Assembly: GCA_017881765.1 (NCBI GenBank)
Contig: JADGQN010000331.1
Coordinates: forward strand, 1-5,576
DNA length: 5,576 bases
Source: Syntrophobacterales bacterium
Lineage (GTDB): Bacteria > Desulfobacterota > Syntrophorhabdia > Syntrophorhabdales > WCHB1-27
Direction: 5' to 3'
Shown piece by piece: positions 1-5,004 of this stretch. The notes under the pieces are model-generated. The model searched no databases. It was not told the DNA's origin and was given only the letters and a program-made list of their open reading frames with translations. A program made the translations under genes and the position numbers. Position 1 is the first letter of the stretch. Each line of letters opens with the position of its first letter.

Positions 1-158
1 TTGGGCTTCCACTTTGCGATCTGAGCGCTGAAAAGCTCAACATTCTCTTTGCAGGAGAGTCCGTAGACCTCCATACTATCCTTATGTTTCTCTATCACGT
101 CCAGTGTTGCTCTTCCTATAGAGCCCGTTGAGCCGAGTATCACGATCCGTTTTTTCAT
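1..158 (-). CDS. dxr: 1-deoxy-D-xylulose 5-phosphate reductoisomerase, N-terminal part (runs off left edge)
   Basis: Only the first 52 codons lie in the window. The family converts 1-deoxy-D-xylulose 5-phosphate to 2-C-methyl-D-erythritol 4-phosphate with NADPH, the first committed step of the MEP isoprenoid pathway, in the cytoplasm. The visible part starts with a beta strand (KKRIVILG, residues 2-9) followed by the nucleotide-binding loop GSTGSIG (residues 9-15), which is characteristic of the Dxr NADPH domain. The next residues (TLDVIEKH, then a VYGLSC-type strand) also fit. The ATG at 158-156 overlaps the cdsA stop in an ATGA junction, so translation is probably coupled. The position downstream of uppS and cdsA is the usual one in proteobacteria, and the MEP pathway supplies the isoprenoid precursors that UppS uses. 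The catalytic and metal-binding regions are outside the window, so intactness cannot be judged. Family assignment is firm. Confidence 0.93.
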   Translation of the reverse strand, partial: MKKRIVILGSTGSIGRATLDVIEKHKDSMEVYGLSCKENVELFSAQIAKWKP

Positions 159-952
159 TTCGCAAAACCCACGAGGTAGTGGTAGAGGAAAGGCGTAGAA
201 AAAAGAAGACTGTCTATCCTGTCGAGCATGCCGCCATGACCCGGAATTAACGCGGAGGAGTCTTTCACGTTGTAAACCCTCTTCGCGATCGATTCGAATA
301 GGTCACCCAGCTGGCCGAGCAGGCCTATCATAGCCCCCACGACGATCGACTCAGCAATATCCATGCCCAACATCTTCCCGAAGGCGAGCGTCAGCACAGC
401 ACCGCCGAAAAGCGCTCCGAATAATCCCGCGTAAGTTTTCTTGGGGCTGATCTGTGGCGCAAGGCGCCTCTTTCCAAACGATTTTCCGATGAAGTACGCA
501 CCCGTATCGCTCGCCCATATCGTGAGAATCAGGATAACAGGAAAGTAGAGATTTACCTCCCTGAGACGATACAGGTAAAAGAGGGGTAGGACAATGAAAA
601 TCTGTGACACGACCAGCACTACCAGTCGTCCCGCGATTTCCTCGTTTACGCCTTGCGATTCTTCACCGGGCGCGATCATCCGGTGGATGAGAATGACTAA
701 CGGTGAGAACATGAGCCAGATGATGAACGCGGATGCGGAGGCTCCGTATAAGGGAATAACAGCAAGAACCGCAAGGGCTCCGACAAGCAGCCTGTCCTTC
801 GTGCCCGAAATCGAAAGCAGTTCAGAGGTAGCCAGACACGCGACGATGAATAATAAAACCAAAAGCAGTCGCGCCGGCAGGAAAAAGAAGAGCAGGAGAA
901 CAATGGGACCTATGCATGCGCCGGATAAAATCCGCTTTGTAAGCTCTTGCAC
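155..952 (-). CDS. cdsA: Phosphatidate cytidylyltransferase (CDP-diacylglycerol synthase)
   Basis: A 265-residue integral membrane enzyme. The family makes CDP-diacylglycerol and diphosphate from CTP and phosphatidic acid, the branch point to all bacterial phospholipids. The sequence shows about seven or eight hydrophobic segments (roughly residues 11-45, 55-90, 108-130, 137-155, 174-190, 200-216 and 248-262). The conserved polar core is present: WASDTGAYFIGKSFGKRR (residues 146-163) and SPKKTYAG (169-176). The C-terminal family signature spans residues 221-247 and has S221, K224, R225, K230, D231, H239-G-G, D244-R and D247. The start is GTG at 952-950, placed directly after the uppS TGA with no gap, so it depends on coupled reinitiation. 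Length is slightly short of the E. coli enzyme (about 285) but normal for the family. All signature residues are present, so it should be active. Confidence 0.96.
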   Translation of the reverse strand: MQELTKRILSGACIGPIVLLLFFFLPARLLLVLLFIVACLATSELLSISGTKDRLLVGALAVLAVIPLYGASASAFIIWLMFSPLVILIHRMIAPGEESQGVNEEIAGRLVVLVVSQIFIVLPLFYLYRLREVNLYFPVILILTIWASDTGAYFIGKSFGKRRLAPQISPKKTYAGLFGALFGGAVLTLAFGKMLGMDIAESIVVGAMIGLLGQLGDLFESIAKRVYNVKDSSALIPGHGGMLDRIDSLLFSTPFLYHYLVGFAK

Positions 953-1669
953 TCAGTATTCCTTCAGGCTGCCGAACCTGCGTTCCCTTCTCGTAAATTC
1001 CATCAAGGCCTCTTCGTAAGCCTCTCTCCTGAAGTCGGGCCAGAGGGTTTCGGTCACGTAGATCTCGGTGTAAGCCATCTGCCAGAGCAGAAAGTTGGAG
1101 AGCCTCATTTCGCCGCTCGTCCGGATGAGGAGGTCAGGGTCGGGCATGGCGGCTGTGTAAAGATACCTTGCAAAGACTCTTTCGTCGATGCGCTTGATGC
1201 GCCCCGCCTTCATATCCCGCAGCACCGACCTCACGGCGTGAAGTATCTCCTGTCGTCCGCTGTATGAGAGCGCTATGTTAAGGGTCAGCGCCTTGTGCCT
1301 TTTAGTCTTCTCCATAACATCGTCAAGCATAACCTGGAGCTTTTTCGGTAGATCCTCCAATGCGCCGATGGCCATGAAGCGTATCTCATGCTCCATCATC
1401 ATGGGCAGCTCTTTAAGAAGATAGAGTTCCAGAAGGTGCAAAAGACCCTGGACCTCTTCTTTCGGCCTCGACCAGTTCTCTTTCGAGAACGCATAGAGAG
1501 TCAGATACGGGATACCGATCTCCCTCGTCGCGGTAACGGCCTCTCTGACCGACTCGATGCCCGCGATGTGCCCTTCGATCCGCGGTAGATCGCGCTGCGT
1601 TGCCCACCTGCCGTTACCGTCCATAATGATGGCAACATGAAGAGGAAGTTTTTCCTGTTCGAAGTCCAT
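953..1669 (-). CDS. uppS: Undecaprenyl diphosphate synthase (cis-prenyltransferase)
   Basis: A 238-residue cytosolic, membrane-associated cis-prenyltransferase. The family condenses farnesyl diphosphate with eight isopentenyl diphosphates to give undecaprenyl diphosphate, the lipid carrier for peptidoglycan and O-antigen. The motif HVAIIMDGNGRWA (residues 11-23) holds the catalytic Asp17 and Arg21. GHIAG at 33-37 has the equivalent of E. coli His43. TLYAFSKENWSRP (57-69) is the conserved Ser/Asn/Trp loop. The isopentenyl diphosphate site is PDLLIRTSGEMRLSNF (178-193), with Arg183, Arg189 and Glu202 matching E. coli Arg194, Arg200 and Glu213. The sequence ends with the usual LWPDF block (209-213). 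It starts with ATG 11 bp after the frr stop and has no obvious Shine-Dalgarno site. Dxr downstream feeds the same pathway. Residues and length are fully typical. Confidence 0.96.
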   Translation of the reverse strand: MDFEQEKLPLHVAIIMDGNGRWATQRDLPRIEGHIAGIESVREAVTATREIGIPYLTLYAFSKENWSRPKEEVQGLLHLLELYLLKELPMMMEHEIRFMAIGALEDLPKKLQVMLDDVMEKTKRHKALTLNIALSYSGRQEILHAVRSVLRDMKAGRIKRIDERVFARYLYTAAMPDPDLLIRTSGEMRLSNFLLWQMAYTEIYVTETLWPDFRREAYEEALMEFTRRERRFGSLKEY

Positions 1670-1680
1670 AATGTTGGCTG

Positions 1681-2238
1681 TCAGAATTGAAGGATCTCTT
1701 TTTCTTTCTCGGAGTAAATACCCTCTGAAAGACTGATGTACCTGTCGGTCATTTTCTGGACATCTTCCTGGAGTTTGAAAAGATCATCCTTGGAAAGGGT
1801 TTTATCTTTTTCCATTTTTTTCAGCTTCTCGTTCATATCTCTTCTGATGTTCCGGATCGCCACTCTGGTGGCCTCAACCATCTTACTCCCCTGCTTGACC
1901 AGCTCCTTTCTTCTCTCTTCCGTCAGTTTCGGAAAGACAAGCCGGATCATTTTCCCATCGTTAATCGGGTTGACCCCGAGATCCGACTTCTGGATGGCCT
2001 TCTCGATCTCTCCGATGGCAGAGGAATCCCAGGGTTGGATCGCAATGGTACGGCTGTCAGGCGAGGAGATGGACGCCACCTGATTGAGAGGCGTCGGCTG
2101 ATCATAATAGGTGACCCTTATATCCTCAAGAAGGCTGGGGGATGCTACACCGGTGCGAAGCCGCGACAGGTCTTTCTTAAGCGCATTGACCGATTTCTTA
2201 AGTTTCTCCTCGAACTCACCAAGTGACTCGGTTTGCAT
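1681..2238 (-). CDS. frr: Ribosome recycling factor
   Basis: A 185-residue cytosolic protein, the same length as the E. coli factor. RRF works with EF-G to split the post-termination 70S ribosome. Domain I (three-helix bundle) corresponds to residues 1-29 and about 106-185, and domain II (beta) to about 30-105. Recognisable blocks are LRTGVASPSLL (27-37), the SPDSRTIAIQPWD strand region (59-71), AIQKSDLGVNP (81-91), LTEERRKEL (105-113) and ARVAIRNIRRD-type residues at 123-134. The latter include Arg129 and Arg132, the arginines that contact 23S rRNA in the family. One difference is Val31, where E. coli has Arg in RTGRASP. The ATG lies 2 bp after the pyrH stop, with an AGGGGG-like Shine-Dalgarno sequence formed by the end of pyrH. 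Confidence 0.97.
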   Translation of the reverse strand: MQTESLGEFEEKLKKSVNALKKDLSRLRTGVASPSLLEDIRVTYYDQPTPLNQVASISSPDSRTIAIQPWDSSAIGEIEKAIQKSDLGVNPINDGKMIRLVFPKLTEERRKELVKQGSKMVEATRVAIRNIRRDMNEKLKKMEKDKTLSKDDLFKLQEDVQKMTDRYISLSEGIYSEKEKEILQF

Positions 2239-2240
2239 CG

Positions 2241-2951
2241 CTACCCCCTGACCACCGTGCCGACGCGTTCTCCCACGGCAACCCTCTTCATGTTGCCCCG
2301 TTCCTTGAGGTTGAAAACAATAATCGGCAGCTTATTTTCCATGCAGAGTGATATGGCCGTCGCATCCATGACCCTGAGGTTCCGGTTAAGCACTTCCAGG
2401 TACGTAATCTCCGGAAAGAAGCTGGCGTCAGGAAAACGTTCGGGGTCCTTGTCATAAACGCCGTCTACCTTCGTTGCCTTCAAGATAACCTCGGCGCCTA
2501 TTTCCATCGCCCTGAGCGCAGCCGTCGTGTCGGTGGTGAAGTAGGGGTTCCCGGTGCCCCCGGCGAAAATGACAACCCGTCCTTTTTCAAGGTGGCGTAT
2601 GGCCCTTCGCCGTATATAAGGCTCCGCGACCTGCGCCATCTGAATAGCGGTCTGCACCCGTGTGTCCAGACCCAGAGTCTCCAGGCAGTCCTGCAACGCC
2701 ACTGCATTCATGACCGTAGCGATCATGCCCATGTAATCGCCCGTCGCACGGTCCAGGCCCTGCTCTTCCGCCCTGATACCCCTATAGATATTCCCGCCCC
2801 CCACTACGATCGCAACGGTCACACCCAGGTCTTTGACCTCTTTGACCTGGAGGGCTATATGCTTCATCACTTTTGGATCGATGCCGTACCCCTCATCACC
2901 CATGAGGGCTTCACCGCTCAGTTTCAGAAGGATCCTGCTGTAGGCGGCCAT
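2241..2951 (-). CDS. pyrH: UMP kinase
   Basis: A 236-residue bacterial UMP kinase of the amino acid kinase fold. It phosphorylates UMP to UDP with ATP and in most bacteria works as a hexamer allosterically controlled by GTP and UTP. Visible motifs in order are RILLKLSGEAL (residues 6-16, Lys10 at the phosphate site), VVGGGNIYRG (49-58), DRATGDYMGM (67-76, UMP-binding Asp72), AGGTGNPYFTTDTTAALRA (130-148, UMP-binding and catalytic loop), KATKVDGVYDKDP (158-170, ATP-binding) and LRVMDATAISL (192-202). The length equals that of typical PyrH. The start codon ATG shares one base with the tsf stop in a TAATG junction, so translation is coupled. Its place between tsf and frr is conserved across many bacterial phyla. 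Nothing is missing. Confidence 0.97.
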   Translation of the reverse strand: MAAYSRILLKLSGEALMGDEGYGIDPKVMKHIALQVKEVKDLGVTVAIVVGGGNIYRGIRAEEQGLDRATGDYMGMIATVMNAVALQDCLETLGLDTRVQTAIQMAQVAEPYIRRRAIRHLEKGRVVIFAGGTGNPYFTTDTTAALRAMEIGAEVILKATKVDGVYDKDPERFPDASFFPEITYLEVLNRNLRVMDATAISLCMENKLPIIVFNLKERGNMKRVAVGERVGTVVRG

Positions 2952-3556
2952 TAGCCTTCTACGGTCTCCCCGAGCTGGAATCTCACGAATCTTCTGATCA
3001 CGATGTTTTCTCCGAGTTTGGCGACCAGTTCCTCAAGCAATTCTTTAATGGTAATGTCGCCATTCTTTATGAAGGGCTGCTCCATCAGGCAGACCTCCTG
3101 GTAGAACTTTTCCAGCTTTCCCTCGGCTATCTTCTCGAGAATCTTTTCAGGCTTGCCCGACTCGCGCGCCTGGTTCCGATAGATTGTTTTTTCCCTTTCG
3201 AGGACCTCCGGAGGGACTTCTTCTCTTCGCACATAGAGCGGGCTGGACGCGGCAATCTGCATCACAACATCCTTCACAAATGTCAGGAACTCGCCGGTTT
3301 TGGCGACAAAGTCACTCTCGCAGTTCACTTCCGCCATGGCGCCTATCTTGCCGCCCGTGTGGATGTACGCTGATACTGAACCTTCAGTGGTTGCCCTCCC
3401 CGTCCGCTTCGCCAGTTTTGCCAAGCCCTTCTCACGCAGATAATCAACCGCCTTCTCCATGTCCCCGTTCGCGGACCGCAGAGCTTCTTTGCAATCCATA
3501 AGCCCTACGCCCGTTTTTTCGCGCAGTTTTTTAACCTGTTCCGCGGATATTTCCAT
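2951..3556 (-). CDS. tsf: Translation elongation factor Ts, short form
   Basis: A 201-residue nucleotide exchange factor that releases GDP from EF-Tu. The N-terminal UBA-like domain (residues 1 to about 50) has the family block VKKLREKTGVGLMDCKEAL (8-26). The core begins with GSVSAYIHTGGKIGAMAEVNCESDFVAKT, spread over residues 59-87. The Ser-Asp-Phe-Val part (81-84) corresponds to the TDFV motif whose Asp-Phe pair intrudes near the EF-Tu magnesium site. MEQPFIKN-type residues (158-165) and a VRFQLGE strand (191-197) close the protein. E. coli EF-Ts is about 283 residues with a duplicated core. This one has a single core repeat, like the roughly 196-residue Thermus form that dimerises, so dimerisation here is an inference. 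The ATG overlaps the rpsB stop by one base (TGATG), with GGGAG upstream inside rpsB. Confidence 0.96.
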   Translation of the reverse strand: MEISAEQVKKLREKTGVGLMDCKEALRSANGDMEKAVDYLREKGLAKLAKRTGRATTEGSVSAYIHTGGKIGAMAEVNCESDFVAKTGEFLTFVKDVVMQIAASSPLYVRREEVPPEVLEREKTIYRNQARESGKPEKILEKIAEGKLEKFYQEVCLMEQPFIKNGDITIKELLEELVAKLGENIVIRRFVRFQLGETVEG

Positions 3557-4362
3557 CAGACACTCCCTTCTTCATCATCAGGCTCGGGTTCGTATTTCTC
3601 TTCGAGCACGCTCTCGTCGATGAACGGCTTCGGACCACCTTCCTTCTTCTCTTCCTCCTTGCCTTCAAACTCCTCGACGTACAAGGCACGCCCTTCCATG
3701 ACCGCATCGGCAATCTTGCTGGTGATCAACTTGATCGCCCTGATAGCGTCATCGTTTCCCGGAATAATGTAGTCGATATCGTCAGGATCGCAGTTGGTGT
3801 CAACGATGCCGACCGTCGGTATACCGAGCTTCTTGGCCTCATTCACCGCAATGTACTCTTTTTTCGGATCGACAATGTAGAGGGCACCGGGCAGCCGATC
3901 CATGCCCTTTATGCCACCCAGGTTCTTTTCCAGCTTCTCTATTTCCTTATCGACGCTGAAAGCCTCTTTCTTAGGCAGAACTTTGAAGATGTCGCTGCCT
4001 TTCAGTTCCTCGTACTTGCGAAGCCTGTCAATGCTCTTCTCGATGGTCTGAAAGTTGGTGAGTGTGCCACCGAGCCAGCGCACATTGACGTAATACGCGC
4101 CGCACCTCTTCGCTTCCTCGACGATTCCTTCCTGGGCCTGCTTTTTCGTACCCACAAAAAGGACATACTCGTTACGGGAGGCAACCCCTTTAACAAAGTT
4201 GAACGCCTCCTTGAACATCTTGAGCGTCTTCTGCAGGTCAATAATGTAGATGCCGTTTCTGGCCCCGAAGATGTAAGGCTTCATCTTCGGGTTCCACCGT
4301 TTCGTTTGGTGGCCGAAATGGACACCGGCTTCTAGCAACTGCTTAATGGTGAGATTGGACAT
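3556..4362 (-). CDS. rpsB: Small ribosomal subunit protein S2 (uS2)
   Basis: A 268-residue S2 protein of the 30S subunit, needed for S1 binding and hence for initiation on many mRNAs. The N-terminal block HFGHQTKRWNPKMKPYIFG spans residues 15-33, followed by RNGIYIIDLQKT (35-46). Further family blocks are VLFVGTKKQAQ (67-77), YVNVRWLGGTLTN (91-103), LPGALYIVDPKKE (157-169), IPTVGIVDTNCDPDDIDY (181-198) and IPGNDDAIRAIKLI (200-213). The start is chosen as ATG at 4362-4360: GGAGG at 4372-4368 is 5 nt upstream of it, but only 2 nt from the adjacent in-frame TTG (4365-4363). Residues 233-268 form a Glu/Asp/Lys-rich acidic tail beyond the conserved fold, making the protein longer than the 241-residue E. 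coli S2. It is the first gene of the seven-gene operon. Confidence 0.97.
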   Translation of the reverse strand: MSNLTIKQLLEAGVHFGHQTKRWNPKMKPYIFGARNGIYIIDLQKTLKMFKEAFNFVKGVASRNEYVLFVGTKKQAQEGIVEEAKRCGAYYVNVRWLGGTLTNFQTIEKSIDRLRKYEELKGSDIFKVLPKKEAFSVDKEIEKLEKNLGGIKGMDRLPGALYIVDPKKEYIAVNEAKKLGIPTVGIVDTNCDPDDIDYIIPGNDDAIRAIKLITSKIADAVMEGRALYVEEFEGKEEEKKEGGPKPFIDESVLEEKYEPEPDDEEGSV

Positions 4363-4367
4363 CAAGA

Positions 4368-4372
4368 CCTCC
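4368..4372 (-). promoter_or_regulatory. Shine-Dalgarno site of rpsB (decides the start)
   Basis: The minus strand reads GGAGG, then five bases (TCTTG), then ATG. This spacing favours the ATG at 4362 over the TTG immediately before it, removing one residue from the longest possible frame. Confidence 0.85.
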
Positions 4373-4403
4373 GGGTTATTTCTTCCGCCTTTCGCATTTT
4401 GAG

Positions 4404-4427
4404 AGCAGACACCGAGTGCACCCTGCT
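4404..4427 (-). promoter_or_regulatory. Bulged hairpin in the rpsB leader, possible S2 autoregulatory site
   Basis: On the minus strand, AGCAG and CTGCT pair at the base (5 bp). A three-base bulge, GGT, follows on the 5' side. Above it GCAC pairs with GTGT (4 bp, one G-U) around a TCG loop. After a C-C mismatch two more pairs may extend the base to 4401-4430. It lies in the leader between the proposed promoter and the Shine-Dalgarno site. In Gammaproteobacteria the rpsB-tsf operon is repressed by S2 binding to its leader. That this hairpin does the same here is inference from position and shape only. Confidence 0.4.
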
Positions 4428-4472
4428 GCCAATTGAAAGACGTGCAGAATGGTTTTACCTACAGTGGAGTAG

Positions 4473-4501
4473 TTTATAGCATAAGCCTGCAATATGCAAC
4501 A
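4473..4501 (-). promoter_or_regulatory. Candidate sigma-70 type promoter of the rpsB operon
   Basis: The minus strand has TGCTATAAA at 4481-4473: an extended -10 (TG, one base, TATAAA) matching the TATAAT consensus at 5 of 6 positions. A -35 element is weak: TTGCAT at a 15-bp spacing or TGTTGC at 17 bp, which fits an extended -10 promoter that needs little -35 contact. The predicted start site near 4466 gives a leader of about 100 nt. No other good candidate was seen between here and rpsB. Confidence 0.55.
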
Positions 4502-4520
4502 GAAAAGTGGCCAAAACAGC

Positions 4521-4648
4521 TTGAGGACCATCGGCCTAGCCGATTTGAGGACCATCACGCCTGCGGCGTGATTCGAGGACCGGCCTTCGTAATACGACCG
4601 CTGCGCTTAAGGACCGGGCTTCGCCCTTGAGGTACGCTTCGCTTGAGG
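4521..4648 (+). repeat. Left arm of hairpin-linker array (plus-strand polarity)
   Basis: Copies of the 9-nt linker TTGAGGACC and variants occur at 4521-4529, 4545-4553, 4573-4581 (TCGAGGACC) and 4607-4615 (TTAAGGACC). Shortened copies TTGAGG occur at 4627-4632 and 4643-4648. Between them lie small palindromes of unrelated stem sequence. These are ATCGGC-CTA-GCCGAT (4530-4544, 6 bp), ATCACGCC-TGC-GGCGTGAT (4554-4572, 8 bp) and GGGC-TTC-GCCC (4616-4626, 4 bp). The 25-nt interval 4582-4606 looks like a decayed or fused pair: it keeps CTTCG and GCTGCGC cores, and TCGT-AAT-ACGA can pair. The interval 4633-4642 holds only GC-TTC-GC. Linker spacings are 24, 28, 34, 20 and 16, so no reading frame is kept. 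No poly-T tract follows any stem, so these are not intrinsic terminators. Confidence 0.85.
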
Positions 4649-4659
4649 CGAGCAAGTAC
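4632..4659. repeat. Central imperfect hairpin where the two array arms meet
   Basis: GTAC, GC and TCGC on the left pair with GCGA, GC and GTAC on the right (10 bp), with a bulged T at 4638, AA at 4654-4655 and a TTGAG loop that is itself a piece of linker. CTT (4626-4628) and AAG (4660-4662) could add three pairs after an internal gap. Its centre (about 4645.5) coincides with the midpoint of the whole array (4646). It may be the junction created when the arms became inverted, which is inference. Confidence 0.5.
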
Positions 4660-4666
4660 AAGATTT

Positions 4667-4771
4667 TCGCCTTAAGTCGCCGCAGGCAACGCTCCTCAAG
4701 GAAACGAAGCTTCCGGTCCTCAAGCTGCCGAAGGCAGCGGTCCTTAAGGGAGCGCAGCTCCCGGTCCTCGA
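4667..4771 (-). repeat. Right arm of hairpin-linker array (minus-strand polarity, exact 24-nt period)
   Basis: On the minus strand, linkers TCGAGGACC (4771-4763), TTAAGGACC (4747-4739), TTGAGGACC (4723-4715), TTGAGGAGC (4699-4691) and a decayed TTAAGGCGA (4675-4667) recur every 24 nt. Four 15-nt hairpins separate them: GGGAGC-TGC-GCTCCC (4762-4748), GCTGCC-TTC-GGCAGC (4738-4724), GGAAGC-TTC-GTTTCC (4714-4700) and GTTGCC-TGC-GGCGAC (4690-4676). Each has a 6-bp stem and a 3-nt loop TTC or TGC closed by C-G. Stem sequences are unrelated, so complementarity rather than sequence is kept. The last two each contain one G-T apposition, which is a wobble pair in minus-strand RNA but A-C in the other strand. 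This differs from REP-type repeats, whose copies share stem sequence. Confidence 0.88.
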
Positions 4772-4799
4772 ACGCAGTGGTCGCCAAAGATGGCCGCTA

Positions 4800-4828
4800 T
4801 TGAGACCAGAGCCGTTTTGTGATAGTGT
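4800..4828 (+). promoter_or_regulatory. Candidate promoter for the small basic protein and radical SAM genes
   Basis: TTGAGA at 4800-4805 matches the -35 consensus at 5 of 6 positions. It is followed after 17 bp by TAGTGT at 4823-4828, a weak -10 (3 of 6) supported by an upstream TG (4820-4821) in the extended position. The -35 lies inside TTGAGACC, which looks like a one-base-deleted copy of the array linker. The start site would fall near 4835, giving a leader of about 20 nt. Confidence 0.4.
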
Positions 4829-4842
4829 AAAGCCTCATAGTT

Positions 4843-4850
4843 AAAGGAGG
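4843..4850 (+). promoter_or_regulatory. Strong Shine-Dalgarno site for the 42-residue protein
   Basis: AAAGGAGG sits 4 nt before the ATG at 4855. It is the best ribosome-binding site in the window and a main reason to call such a short reading frame a gene. Confidence 0.85.
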
Positions 4851-4854
4851 AGTT

Positions 4855-4983
4855 ATGCCATCAAATACGAAAATGACAGAGTTGAAGCGAATGAGGAAAA
4901 AGGCGAATTCAGGGAAGAAGCGCAAGAAACAGGAGTCGAAGAAGTCGACCCCGGCCTTCGCAGTCCATGTAGACAAGGGATGA
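4855..4983 (+). CDS. Small Lys/Arg-rich protein of 42 residues, function unknown
   Basis: The frame runs from ATG 4855 to TGA 4981-4983 and encodes 42 residues. It opens with MPSNTKMTELKRMRKKANSG and continues with a basic stretch (KKRKKQ) to about residue 31. It ends in STPAFAVHVDKG. About a third of residues are Lys or Arg, suggesting nucleic acid or ribosome binding or another acidic partner, but this is composition only. There is no signal peptide or membrane segment. From memory, tiny basic proteins with an N-terminal KMTE-like part and a C-terminal S/T-T-P-x-F-x-V-H segment recur in Desulfobacterota as hypothetical proteins; I could not verify this. It lies 21 bp upstream of the radical SAM gene, in the same frame, and probably shares its transcript. 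The strong ribosome-binding site and its position support a real gene. Confidence 0.75.
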   Translation: MPSNTKMTELKRMRKKANSGKKRKKQESKKSTPAFAVHVDKG

Positions 4984-5004
4984 TGCCAGTTTGGATTCAC
5001 CGGT

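Noticed and set aside
594..1019. Plus-strand open frame of 141 codons opposite cdsA and uppS
   Set aside because: It is antisense to two well-conserved genes and its low-complexity Ser/Thr/Arg-rich translation has no family resemblance.
4459..4472. CTAC/GTAG hairpin near the rpsB start site
   Set aside because: Only 4 bp with a 6-nt loop, and it straddles the predicted transcription start, so it would not form complete in the leader.
4521..4771. CRISPR array
   Set aside because: The constant element is only 9 nt, the intervening segments are palindromes of 10-25 nt rather than 30-40 nt spacers, orientation flips midway, and no cas gene is visible.
4521..4771. Intrinsic terminator cluster
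   Set aside because: None of the hairpins is followed by a T-run on the relevant strand, and the flanking genes point away from each other, so no transcript needs to end here.
4536..4787. Minus-strand open frame of 83 codons across the array
   Set aside because: It starts with TTG and has no Shine-Dalgarno site. The reading frame follows from the 24-nt period of the right arm and becomes non-repetitive over the left arm. Reported as a finding, not as a gene.
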